DNA from: Thermoguttaceae bacterium
GTDB lineage: Bacteria > Planctomycetota > Planctomycetia > Pirellulales > Thermoguttaceae
Assembly: GCA_017407125.1 (NCBI GenBank)
Contig: JAFQXE010000030.1
Span: 50,104-114,103 of the forward strand
Direction: 5' to 3'
DNA: 64,000 nt
Below are positions 1 to 8,139 of this stretch, piece after piece (position 1 is the first letter of the stretch; every line of letters starts with the position of its first letter). Under the pieces are notes generated by a model. It saw only the letters and a list, made by a program, of their open reading frames with translations. It searched no databases and was not told where the DNA came from. The position numbers and the translations under genes are program-made.

Positions 1-1
1 G

Positions 2-2758
2 TTTATATTCTCTGTCGAACTTCAAGCTGTCTTCCAACTCTCGACGACGCTTGGAATGCGTAATCTCAAGGATGTCTTCGAGCTTCTTCTTGCCTTCAGC
101 GTCGTAGCGAACGTCTGTCGTTCCGAGCAATTCAAACAGCTTTTTGAACTCGTCTGCCAGCTTCGACTGTTTGAGTTCTTTATAGAACCACTGCGGCGTA
201 TCGCCAGACCATTCCAGACGCTTTTGCATCAGCCACGTGAAATTGGCTCTCTGACCGTCCGGAACGTCTTTAGCGTATTGTTCCGGATAGAGTTCCTTGA
301 GCGTTGAACGAACAAGACTGTCAAACAGACCGCGCGGCAAACAAACCGATTCGTTCTGGAATCGTTTTGCCATTTCACCCAAATAGACGTTAGCAGGCGG
401 AGCTCCTTTGGCGGCTTTGAGCTTCTTTTCTCCGCGTTCATACAATTTACGAAGTTGATACGCATCTGGTCCGTCTGCATAGCGAATCCAGTGCAGACGC
501 TCTTCCAGATAAGCCTGAAAAAACTCGTCAATTGACGATAACGCTCCGCTATGTTCAAGAACTTTCTCCAGGAACGGGTGATTGCCGGACTTGTTATTAA
601 TCAGTCGAGCGTTTTTCAAAATATCTTTCAGGCTGTCTTTGCGGCTGTTAAAAAGAGCCAGCGACGACTGAAGCGCAATAAAATCTGGGGACGATTTAAG
701 CTTGCCAAACCGATCTTGAGAATTGCCATTGGCTTTCTGAAAGCGCATAAAATCACGAACCAGCCAGCTGGCAATATAACCAGAGGTAAACCGACGCTGT
801 TTGCCTTTGCCGAGTTTAAAATCGTAATTCTGTTCGTTATTAAATTTACGGATCAGCGAACGCGTGTAGTCGCGTTCTTTGACAAGCCAGATTTCTGCCG
901 CTTCGTCGGTCGTTAACGGAACAGCGCTGTCTGAACTTTGAGATTGAAGATAAATCGGTTTAATCTTTCCATTGACAAGATAATAGTGGAATTCGTCTGG
1001 AATATCCTTTACTGACAGACCGAACTGATTTTCAAAGCGGGATTCAAAAGCGGAACGCTTCTCCTTGCTGGAATTCCAACGAAGCGCCTTGAGCTGTTCC
1101 ATAGACGCCTTGGACATCCAGTCTGCAAAACCTTTCCAGGAGCAAATGTATTCCTCAATTCGTTTTTCAACGTCATGACCCTTGCCATGCAACGACAAAA
1201 ACAAAGCCGGAGCCAGTTCGTACGTAGAAAGCCACGCGTCAGGCTTGTATGTCTTTGGTTTGATTTGCCCGGCGGGATCCAGCGTCGGCTGATTGAACAT
1301 CGGTCGATTTTCGCCCAAAGATTTCAGAGCGATTCCAATGCGGTTTTCCTGCTTCGAACCGCGCCCGATGTCGTACTGCGGAAGCATGTCCGTCCGATAC
1401 GCTTTCGGAGCCGGAGCAAGCGTGTCCGTTTGATAAAGAGTGTTTTCCGCCGCGCGTTCGGTTTGATAATATTCGATCGCGTCCTGACGACGGGCGTAAC
1501 AAGTCAGCTTCTTCTTCAATCGACGATTTTCCATGCGAGAGCCGTCAATCTGAACGCGAGGGTGACATCGGAAATAGAAATTACCCATGTCAATGCAGAA
1601 TCTAAGCGAGTCAAAACATTCCAGCCGATCCAGTGCGTTCAAAGACAGGTACGGAAATCGGTCGTCAAAACGCTTCAGCAGCGTTTCGGTTTCCTGGTCG
1701 TCTGAAATCGAGCGGAATTTATGCTGATCCTGCGGCGAAAGAAGATTGTAAAGCTCTGCCGGGCATTTATGCAGATAGTTCAGAATGTCCAAACCAAGAG
1801 CCTGATTGCTTACCAGGTTCTCGCTTTCAAGACGGGTTCGCGGCAGTCGGGCGCAGGTTATCGTAAACACTCGCTTAAGCAGCGTCCGATTATCGTCAGA
1901 AATATTCTCGAAACCGAACCCTTCAATCAAACTTTTCGAGTCTTTTTCGACGCCGACAGAATCCAAAAGCATGTTGGCGGACTTCTTTTCCAAAAACAGA
2001 CACAGGAAAAACGCCAGCCCCTGCGGCGTCAGTTCGCGATACAGATTGACTTCGTCTTTGGAAGCGTTGGGATCCGGCTCCCAAAGATAGAACCGGAAAT
2101 CTTTGTTGAGCTTGGGCTGCTTTTTAGGCTTGCCGTTTTCGCCTGTAACGGTTTCAACGCCCTTGTGCATGCGGTAATTGTTAAACCGTCTGTCGTCCTT
2201 GGAAATTTTGTCTTCCGGATAGAAGCGCTCTTTAGTCGTTCCAACGTTGGCGTCAAAGAGAATCCCCAAATACTCAGACTGCATTTTTCCCTTGGAAGCG
2301 GGAGTGTGACGGTAATGCGTGAAATAATTACGCAGTTCGTACAGATAATCTACGTACCCGGACAGAGTTTCCGCAAACATCTGGGGAGACATTTCTTCCC
2401 CTGCTTTTTGGACTTTGCCGTTTTTGCTAACGCCGTTCTGAACGCGAGTTGAGATTGCCTTCATAAACGGAAGACATTTCGACAGCGTCTTAATGACTCG
2501 CAGCTGCTCGGACAGATTGGATTCCTTGCCAGTCTTTTTCAGAGTTTGAATCGCCGGACAGGTTTTGGTCGCCCACTTGCGCTCCTTCGTCTCATCCTCG
2601 CCAGTTTCGTCTGCATTGAGATCGAATTCCTGGTTGGAGAGTTCCTCGCGCTGAACGTCTTTTCCGGCGAATTTGAGAATCGCCTGAATGTTGTTCGTTG
2701 CCGTGTTGAAATAAGCAGCCCAAAAAGCTCCGCGAACGTTTTTCTCTGTTTGATACAT
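2..2758 (-). CDS. cas13b: Cas13b-type RNA-guided RNase, C-terminus beyond window edge
   Basis: The frame is open leftwards from ATG 2758 to the window edge (919 codons); an AAAGGG lies about 13 nt before the start. An Rx4H motif, RNYFTH, at residues 143-148 is placed like HEPN1 of Cas13b, whose two HEPN domains lie at the extreme ends of the protein; Cas13a has HEPN1 mid-protein. Blocks LAFFLCLFLEKK (about residue 246), DRFPYLSLNALD (about 366) and SLRFCIDMGNF (about 386) resemble Cas13b core motifs. Cas13b proteins are about 1100-1200 residues, so 200-300 residues including HEPN2 should lie outside. Known role: crRNA-guided ssRNA cleavage followed by collateral RNase activity. It is divergent from cas1-cas2, and the adjacent repeat has the VI-B form. 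No Csx27 or Csx28 is visible in the window. Family assignment is from recalled motifs, not a search. Confidence 0.88.
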   Translation of the reverse strand, partial: MYQTEKNVRGAFWAAYFNTATNNIQAILKFAGKDVQREELSNQEFDLNADETGEDETKERKWATKTCPAIQTLKKTGKESNLSEQLRVIKTLSKCLPFMKAISTRVQNGVSKNGKVQKAGEEMSPQMFAETLSGYVDYLYELRNYFTHYRHTPASKGKMQSEYLGILFDANVGTTKERFYPEDKISKDDRRFNNYRMHKGVETVTGENGKPKKQPKLNKDFRFYLWEPDPNASKDEVNLYRELTPQGLAFFLCLFLEKKSANMLLDSVGVEKDSKSLIEGFGFENISDDNRTLLKRVFTITCARLPRTRLESENLVSNQALGLDILNYLHKCPAELYNLLSPQDQHKFRSISDDQETETLLKRFDDRFPYLSLNALDRLECFDSLRFCIDMGNFYFRCHPRVQIDGSRMENRRLKKKLTCYARRQDAIEYYQTERAAENTLYQTDTLAPAPKAYRTDMLPQYDIGRGSKQENRIGIALKSLGENRPMFNQPTLDPAGQIKPKTYKPDAWLSTYELAPALFLSLHGKGHDVEKRIEEYICSWKGFADWMSKASMEQLKALRWNSSKEKRSAFESRFENQFGLSVKDIPDEFHYYLVNGKIKPIYLQSQSSDSAVPLTTDEAAEIWLVKERDYTRSLIRKFNNEQNYDFKLGKGKQRRFTSGYIASWLVRDFMRFQKANGNSQDRFGKLKSSPDFIALQSSLALFNSRKDSLKDILKNARLINNKSGNHPFLEKVLEHSGALSSIDEFFQAYLEERLHWIRYADGPDAYQLRKLYERGEKKLKAAKGAPPANVYLGEMAKRFQNESVCLPRGLFDSLVRSTLKELYPEQYAKDVPDGQRANFTWLMQKRLEWSGDTPQWFYKELKQSKLADEFKKLFELLGTTDVRYDAEGKKKLEDILEITHSKRRRELEDSLKFDREYK

Positions 2759-3088
2759 AGTTTGCAATGCCCTTTAAATGAAAATTGTTGAAATCGACAA
2801 ATATCGATTTATTATTCTCTTCCTACACAATACGAGACTAACAACCGGATTATAACAAAAATTCTTCGTTTTTTTCGTTTTTTTTCTTAATCGTTATCCG
2901 AACAAAATATATTTTATTCCTTTATTAAATTAATTGCAACATGGCGGGAATAAGAAAAAGGGTTATATTTGCAAAAATTTTGTAACTTTTCCCCCATTCA
3001 TTCCGTTATCTATAAAAAGGGAGAAAAAAATTCCCTTGGGGGCTTGCATTTCATTTTTCGTTTATATATAAATTATAAAAGGAACGAT
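2759..3088. promoter_or_regulatory. AT-rich divergent region between cas13b and cas1
   Basis: This 330-bp gap separates the divergent effector and adaptation genes and must hold both promoters. It is rich in A and T runs. I see no well-spaced sigma70-type pair for either gene and no tracrRNA-like anti-repeat. Confidence 0.4.
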
Positions 3089-4108
3089 ATGACAAGTTCA
3101 TCTCGAACCGTTCGCCGAACGCTGTACATTCAGCGTCCCGGCGTCAAACTCGGCATAACAGCCGGGCGATGGGAAATCAAATTCAAGGATCAGCTATTAG
3201 AGCAGATTCCCGCAAGTCTGATTTCTCAAATTTGCATTATGGAAAACGTCCAGGTTACCTCCGCCGCGATGGTCTGGAGCGCCGAAAACGGGATTCCAAT
3301 GCACGTTCTTTCAAAACATGGTAAAAACATCAGCGTTTCCTATAATTCTGGCGGACAGATTGTCGCCACGCGGCGACGACAGTACGAGTTACTGGAAAAG
3401 CCCGTCAGAATTGAACTGGCAAAAGCGATAGTCAGCGCCAAAATCGGAAACCAAACTGTCTTTTTAGCGCAAACGCTTCGTAACCATCCGGAGATACAGC
3501 TTGACAGTTCAACAATTCCTCAGCTTCGCGCATTGCAGACGAAATGCAAAACAGCGACTGCAATTAAACCATTGCTGGGAATTGAAGGACAAGCGGCAAA
3601 GACGTATTTTTCCGCCTGGGGACAGTGTATTCTCAACAAAGAATTCACCTTTCCAGGACGGAAAAAGCGTCCTGCGCCCGATCCGGTCAACGCAATGCTG
3701 AATTTTGGTTACTCGATGTTGCTTACGCAGGTTGAAGGCGCGTTGCAGGTTCGAGGCGTAGACGCCGCTATTGGCGTCGTTCACAATCTCAGAACAGGCT
3801 CCTCTCTTGCTTGCGATTTTATCGAACAGTTCCGAACAGGAATAGTCGATTCGCTGGTTCTCAAAGCCGTCAATTGGTCGCAGTTCTGCCCGGACGATTT
3901 TGAAGTTACGGATTCAGAATGTCGACTCAAAGACGAGCCGAGAAAACGGTTTATTCAGCTTTTTGAAGAGAAAATGCAGTCCGAACGTCAGCATCCGTTG
4001 ACGAAAAAGCCTGTGTCCTGGAAAGAAATTCTCGACATTCAGGCGATGCAGTACAAGCGTTTTTTATACGAAAAAATCGACAAGTTTTATCCGTTCCGTC
4101 TTTCGTAA
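3089..4108 (+). CDS. cas1: CRISPR adaptation endonuclease Cas1
   Basis: Cas1 is the metal-dependent integrase subunit of the Cas1-Cas2 spacer acquisition complex. The 339-residue protein has the N-terminal beta domain (about 10-95) and the helical catalytic domain. Candidate metal ligands are E166 (in LLGIEGQAAKTYF), H232 (in GVVHNLRTGSSLA) and D243 (in ACDFIEQFR), the usual E-H-D set. The start at 3089 is chosen because AAAGGA lies just upstream and because the longer frame, open from 2969, adds 40 residues of low-complexity translation unlike Cas1. cas2 follows after 83 bp. Typical type VI-B loci lack cas1 and cas2, so this pairing with a Cas13b-like effector is uncommon. Confidence 0.95.
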   Translation: MTSSSRTVRRTLYIQRPGVKLGITAGRWEIKFKDQLLEQIPASLISQICIMENVQVTSAAMVWSAENGIPMHVLSKHGKNISVSYNSGGQIVATRRRQYELLEKPVRIELAKAIVSAKIGNQTVFLAQTLRNHPEIQLDSSTIPQLRALQTKCKTATAIKPLLGIEGQAAKTYFSAWGQCILNKEFTFPGRKKRPAPDPVNAMLNFGYSMLLTQVEGALQVRGVDAAIGVVHNLRTGSSLACDFIEQFRTGIVDSLVLKAVNWSQFCPDDFEVTDSECRLKDEPRKRFIQLFEEKMQSERQHPLTKKPVSWKEILDIQAMQYKRFLYEKIDKFYPFRLS

Positions 4109-4151
4109 ATCGAAGAATAGACGATGAAGCAAAGGAGACTATTATATTAAT

Positions 4152-4191
4152 AGCCTTCCTATTCCCTATTCCCTACTCCCTACTCCCTACC
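4152..4191. repeat. Heptamer-repeat element A, abutting the cas2 start codon
   Basis: Tandem 7-nt units CTATTCC x2 and CTACTCC x2 (4159-4186) run directly into the cas2 ATG at 4192. They replace any Shine-Dalgarno sequence. The unit matches the right arm of element I (43819-43853). No convincing complementary left arm is visible, so this may be a half-element. Confidence 0.75.
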
Positions 4192-4473
4192 ATGGAAACA
4201 TTTTGGCTAATTTGTTACGACATTTCCGATCCCAAGCGTCTTTATCGAGTGGCAAAAGCTCTCAAACCGTTTGGCGTTCGCGTTCAAAAGAGCGTTTTTG
4301 AGTGTTGGCTCACATCTGCCGACTTAAAAACGGTACTTGAACGCATGGACGAGATAATTGACCCGAAAACTGATAGCGTTCGTTGTTATCCGCTGTGCAA
4401 ATCGTGTCGCTATCTTGCTCGTACGCAAGGACTTACGGAATGTAAAGAACCTCAAAAAACGTTCATAATCTGA
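4192..4473 (+). CDS. cas2: CRISPR adaptation protein Cas2
   Basis: This 93-residue protein has the ferredoxin-like Cas2 fold signature: a first strand FWLICYDISD with the conserved aspartate at residue 10, followed by helix KRLYRVAKALKPFG and the strand VQKSVFECWL. It should form the dimer that bridges two Cas1 dimers during spacer integration. A short Cys-containing segment (CYPLCKSC, about 74-81) is present near the C-terminus. There is no Shine-Dalgarno sequence, because a heptamer-repeat element lies immediately before the ATG; translation may depend on coupling to cas1 or be leaderless-like. The array leader starts directly after the stop. Confidence 0.93.
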   Translation: METFWLICYDISDPKRLYRVAKALKPFGVRVQKSVFECWLTSADLKTVLERMDEIIDPKTDSVRCYPLCKSCRYLARTQGLTECKEPQKTFII

Positions 4474-4561
4474 AAATGTCACATAGATGAGATTACCATT
4501 CCTTTATTTATAAGGATTTGCGTCAGATTTGGGGGTACAAAAATTAAAAAACGCCCCCCAC

Positions 4562-4589
4562 TTGACGAGGTTACCGTTTTTGGTATATT
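4562..4589 (+). promoter_or_regulatory. Leader promoter of the CRISPR array
   Basis: TTGACG (4562-4567), a 16-bp spacer and TATATT (4584-4589) form a near-consensus sigma70-type promoter. The predicted start (about 4596) lies some 30 nt before the first repeat. It fixes the array transcription as rightward, which gives the repeat in the GTTGTAG...GTGCAAC orientation known for Cas13b crRNAs. A small hairpin GGCTC-ATTT-GAGCC lies between promoter and repeat. Confidence 0.7.
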
Positions 4590-4624
4590 TGACACCGTAA
4601 AAATAAGGCTCATTTGAGCCTAGA

Positions 4625-5417
4625 GTTGTAGAAGCCCCTTCTTTGTGGGGTATGTGCAACTCCGTCGCCACCACGAAGGCAATGGAATTAAGGTTGTAGA
4701 AGCCCCTTCTTTGTGGGGTATGTGCAACTATTGAACCAGAGCATTGATACGTTATCTTGTTGTAGAAGCCCCTTCTTCGTGGGGTAAGTGCAACGACGGC
4801 GAAGAACTTTGTGGGAAGATTCCATTGTTGTAGAAGCCCCTTCTTTGTGGGGTATGTGCAACCGTCATAGTCATCAATTTCTTCTTTAACAAGTTGTAGA
4901 AGCCCCTTCTTTGTGGGGTATGTGCAACTCCTGTGGGAAACGGTATAGAGACCTTGAAGTTGTAGAAGCCCCTTCTTCGTGGGGTATGTGCAACAAGAAT
5001 TTGTTTATCTGTGAAGTCAGGAACTTGTTGTAGAAGCCCCTTCTTCGTGGGGTATGTGCAACTTAAATACCTCCTATAACGCTGCTTCTCTATGTTGTAG
5101 AAGCCCCTTCTTTGTGGGGTAAGTGCAACTCTGTACGTTCAAGTTTTTCTTCTTCTGGACGTTGTAGAAGCCCCTTCTTCGTGGGGTAAGTGCAACTGAG
5201 AGTTAGGAGTGAGGAGTGAGGAGTGAGGAGTTGTCGCAAGGCGATCCCCTCGGGGTTGTGGAACGCGTTTGTGTTACGCTTGCGTAATTCCTAATTCCGC
5301 ATTCCTAATTCCGAATTATCACAGCCCCTTCTTTGTGGGGTATGTGCAACAATTACGGTTAATAATGTGTTCATGACGTACGTTGTAGAAGCCCCTTCTT
5401 TGTGGGGTATGTGCAAC
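4625..5417 (+). CRISPR. Type VI-B-like CRISPR array, 10 full repeats and 1 truncated
   Basis: Complete 36-nt repeats start at 4625, 4693, 4759, 4827, 4893, 4959, 5027, 5094, 5161 and 5382. Spacers are 30-32 nt. The repeat begins GTTGTAGAAGCCCC and ends GTGCAAC; CCCC pairs with the internal GGGG, and the outer GTTG pairs with CAAC, as in Cas13b direct repeats. Two positions vary between copies (TTTGTGGGG or TTCGTGGGG; GTATGTG or GTAAGTG) without breaking the stem. Between 5197 and 5322 a dispersed element replaces a spacer and the first eight bases of one repeat, leaving a 28-nt remnant at 5323-5350. One ordinary 31-nt spacer follows (5351-5381). Nine spacers remain: eight upstream and one downstream of the interruption. 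Confidence 0.97.
5197..5322. repeat. Heptamer-repeat element B inserted in the CRISPR array
   Basis: Left arm: GTTAGGA then GTGAGGA x3 (5202-5229). Core: GTCGCAAGGCG and a GC-rich centre. Right arm: TAATTCC x2, GCATTCC, TAATTCC (5285-5312). It is not a spacer (126 bp, repeats on both sides, downstream repeat truncated at its 5' end). The same kind of sequence recurs between genes throughout the window. Confidence 0.85.
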
Positions 5418-5470
5418 ATCGAAACGCTGACGTTTTGGAGTTAAGAGAATTTCTGTAACAAGAAATAAAA

Positions 5471-5506
5471 AAGACGAGCCGAGAACTTGCGTTCTCGGCT
5501 CGTCTT
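5471..5506. terminator. Rho-independent terminator after the array
   Basis: A perfect 16-bp stem (AAGACGAGCCGAGAAC at 5471-5486 with its complement at 5491-5506) has a TTGC loop, an A-run before it and a T-rich tail after it. It lies 53 bp beyond the last repeat and could work in both directions. Confidence 0.85.
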
Positions 5507-5850
5507 TGTGTTTATAATCGTTCTTTTTTAATTATGCTGCGGATTTTATCCGCGATCCAGAATGGTTGCTGGCTGCGTCTCAGGAAGTCAGCGGGACAAA
5601 GCGACCAACGGGAGCGAGTATAATACGTCTCGCGCGGCAGCGCGGACTGGGAGCGGCGCCTCGCCGCCGGACAACGTATCTACTGAAATAACAACACGTT
5701 AAGCATGTTCTGGCATTGTTTTTAATATTCTTTATTTCTGTTGATATGAGATTATTAAAAATTTTTTGGAAAATTCCACGGAATTTTTGTCATTTTCAGA
5801 ACATAACTACGTATATAGTAGATAGCAATTCAAGCAGAAAGGATTATTGA
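5507..5850. repeat. Intergenic region with dispersed AAGCGACC core element
   Basis: No gene is visible. It holds a hairpin GCGGAT-TTT-ATCCGC and, at 5599-5616, the 18-mer AAGCGACCAACGGGAGCG followed by TCTCGCGCGG and GGGAGCGGCGCCTCGCCGC. The same string and order occur inside the gene at 24850-24905 and, inverted, at 46526-46544. The remainder up to 5850 is AT-rich and must contain the promoter of the following operon. Confidence 0.75.
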
Positions 5851-6060
5851 ATGAGAATCAACTACAATTTTTCGTATTTTTACGAGCGTCTTTCTCCCCG
5901 TCAGAAGGCGCGTATGGCAGCTGAAGCCGCCCAGAATCGTCCAGCAATTAAAATAGAAGGACGAACGCTAACGATTCTGAGAGTCCGAACGTCCGCGTCG
6001 CCTCGCCCAAAATCTGACAATGAAACAGAAATTCCGCAAGGGGGGATTGAAAAAAATTAA
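5851..6060 (+). CDS. Small basic protein of unknown function
   Basis: A 69-residue frame preceded by AAAGGA 8 nt before the ATG. The first half contains a helical stretch (YERLSPRQKARMAAEAAQ); the C-terminal half is charged and probably disordered. No family is recognised. It lies 79 bp upstream of the sigma-like gene on the same strand and may be the first member of that operon. Its ribosome-binding site and position are the main reasons to believe it is real. Confidence 0.5.
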   Translation: MRINYNFSYFYERLSPRQKARMAAEAAQNRPAIKIEGRTLTILRVRTSASPRPKSDNETEIPQGGIEKN

Positions 6061-6139
6061 ATAATCTGTTACAATTGTATTAGTACTGTAAAGAACTGTT
6101 ATCGTCCCGGTTGTCATTTAGTATTCAAACAGGTATTTT

Positions 6140-7372
6140 ATGGCGCATACAACAATTGAAAAAAGTTTTTCCGATTACAAGCTGGCTGTTGAATATGTCA
6201 ATACAGAATTGGCTGCTTCTGATCCGATTTCAAAAGAACAATGGGATAAGCTGTGTACAATTTTGTTCAAAGACTGTTCAAACGGCATCGTTGGTTATCA
6301 AATGAAAATGCGAGCCTACGCTGTTCGATCGTACTTCAGCTTTAATAAAGATTTTCAGAGTTCATTGGATATAGAAGATCTCTCTGAAGACTTGGTGGAC
6401 TATTTCGGCTTGTTTTTTTTATCAAAACATTCTGTTATGGAAACCCAGCTAAATGAATTCTGTTCTCAAATGGAATTGCCAGGTGAATTATTTCTGCAAT
6501 GGCTTTTGGACGATTGTTCAAAAAAAATTGCTCTAAAATATATTAAGAAAATACGAAAAGAACGACTCGATATCATCCTTGTTGATTTTGACGATCGGGG
6601 ACACTCGGCTAAATCAAACACAGAAAAAGACTATTCGACTCTGGATTCGGACGACGATAGCATTCCATTTCATGAGCCATCCTTTGAAGAAAAGAACGGT
6701 CTTCTTGATGTAAAAGACATGTCGTCCTCAGAAGACGCTCCTGTTCCAGAACAAGAGTTGTTTGCCCAATTGGTCCAACAAGGCAAAAATAATGCGGTAC
6801 AACGCGCCCTGATTTCCATCACAACAAAGATGGCAGATAAGTCAGACTGGAAGAAATTTGATTATTTCATTTATGCGGGTCTGCAAACGTATCCACACCT
6901 GCAAAACAAAGACATTGAACTGACGGCGGAAGAGTTCGATTTATGCAGGCAGCTCAAAGACTATGTTGAAGACCGTGTTTTCAAAAATCATCAAAGTCGA
7001 AGAAATTTCAACGCTGTCGCCTATCTTGCAGAGCAGCATGAGCTAGCTAACGTAAGATTTTTGGAGAAAAAGGCAAAATTAACCGCTGAATACCCCAAAA
7101 ACCCACAAGATTTCAGCGCCGATCAGCTTGACAGAAACCGACGCATGGTAGAGACCATGGCAGATGAATGGTTGGCTCCGCTAAATAACGAACAGCTTGC
7201 AGAAATCTGTAAATTGCCTCTTGCAACGGCAAATCAGTATTTGAAAAGATACAGAGACGATTTTTTGGACGAGTCATATAGTATAATTGAGGACAATCTC
7301 AGGAGGAATAAGAAGTATGCACACATCAAATTATCCAAGCGGTCAAAAGATTCTGGAACCGCAGGCGAATGA
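6140..7372 (+). CDS. Sigma-70/ECF-like protein, divergent
   Basis: This 410-residue protein is not matched confidently to a family. Two segments recall sigma factors. The first, residues about 116-145 (ELFLQWLLDDCSKKIALKY then IKKIRKER), has the pattern of the end of sigma region 2, where a helix with aromatic and basic residues leads to a basic tail and an acidic stretch. The second is a C-terminal helix-turn-helix-like segment, LNNEQLAEICKLPLATANQY (about 346-365), like region 4. Between them is an acidic linker (about 155-215) and a helical middle. It overlaps the next gene by 56 bp, so translation is probably coupled. If the reading is right it would direct RNA polymerase or act as an anti-/pseudo-sigma regulator of its own operon; a plain HTH regulator is an alternative. 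Confidence 0.45.
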   Translation: MAHTTIEKSFSDYKLAVEYVNTELAASDPISKEQWDKLCTILFKDCSNGIVGYQMKMRAYAVRSYFSFNKDFQSSLDIEDLSEDLVDYFGLFFLSKHSVMETQLNEFCSQMELPGELFLQWLLDDCSKKIALKYIKKIRKERLDIILVDFDDRGHSAKSNTEKDYSTLDSDDDSIPFHEPSFEEKNGLLDVKDMSSSEDAPVPEQELFAQLVQQGKNNAVQRALISITTKMADKSDWKKFDYFIYAGLQTYPHLQNKDIELTAEEFDLCRQLKDYVEDRVFKNHQSRRNFNAVAYLAEQHELANVRFLEKKAKLTAEYPKNPQDFSADQLDRNRRMVETMADEWLAPLNNEQLAEICKLPLATANQYLKRYRDDFLDESYSIIEDNLRRNKKYAHIKLSKRSKDSGTAGE

Positions 7373-8132
7373 TATCGAATTCGAATTTGAGAACGAAGCA
7401 TCCCTTTTTAGCCATGTTCTTGAACATGTTTTTGCATCGCACAACCGGGAGCGCTGGGACGATTTAGATATAATTCCCCGCAACGATCTCCACAAGATCC
7501 TGAAAATGGATTCCATACGAGATATTATAAACAAATGTTCCACACCGGTTGTCAGATCGCAATCTCCTAACAAAAACCGGAATCAACATAATAAACATTC
7601 CGAATCCAATCAGGATGCTCAGGAAGAATACGAAGAACTCAAAACAATCGAAATTGTCATAAATAATTACAGACATCCAAAAGAATACAATATGCTGCAA
7701 AACATCCCGCAATTTATGGATCTGGCAGAACGATATCAAAAAACGCTGTCCAATTTCCTTCGCGAATGCAGTTACAACATTCACCCGCACTATCACATTT
7801 TGAAATACAAAAAAAAGGACGATGGCGAAAAGTTCATGCAGGTAATTAAAATGCTTGACGCTCAAACCGGAATCCTGATTGTAGCCAACGCTCCATATAT
7901 GTTTAGCCCCAATTCGAGAATTATTTTTAAAAACAGGAATCAGTATGTTATTGTATCGGGGTATCGTTTTTGGCGTTCAAAAACGCAGGAAGAGCGAACG
8001 AAGAAATTCAACCGGTCGCAAAAGGAACTCTATGCACTTGAGCTCAACCACGATCGTGAATATCAAAAAATTCTTGATATTCAAAAACATCTCCCCGAAG
8101 AATCAGAATTAAATGCAGTTGTTGGAGAGTAA
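7317..8132 (+). CDS. Unknown protein of the five-gene operon
   Basis: I chose the ATG at 7317, inside the end of the previous gene, because a perfect AGGAGG (7301-7306) precedes it at normal spacing; a start 30 bp earlier lacks this. The 271-residue product has an acidic N-terminal third, a polar linker rich in Asn, Gln and Ser (about 85-110) and a compact C-terminal part with alternating hydrophobic strands (about 170-225: QVIKMLDAQTGILIVANAP and QYVIVSGYRFW). No signal peptide or membrane segment is visible and no family is recognised. Position suggests a partner of the sigma-like and Lon-like neighbours. Confidence 0.6.
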   Translation: MHTSNYPSGQKILEPQANDIEFEFENEASLFSHVLEHVFASHNRERWDDLDIIPRNDLHKILKMDSIRDIINKCSTPVVRSQSPNKNRNQHNKHSESNQDAQEEYEELKTIEIVINNYRHPKEYNMLQNIPQFMDLAERYQKTLSNFLRECSYNIHPHYHILKYKKKDDGEKFMQVIKMLDAQTGILIVANAPYMFSPNSRIIFKNRNQYVIVSGYRFWRSKTQEERTKKFNRSQKELYALELNHDREYQKILDIQKHLPEESELNAVVGE

Positions 8133-8139
8133 ACCCAAA

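Noticed and set aside
551..2452. Several plus-strand frames of 120-240 codons
   Set aside because: They lie antisense to the open Cas13b frame, lack ribosome-binding sites and show no family pattern.
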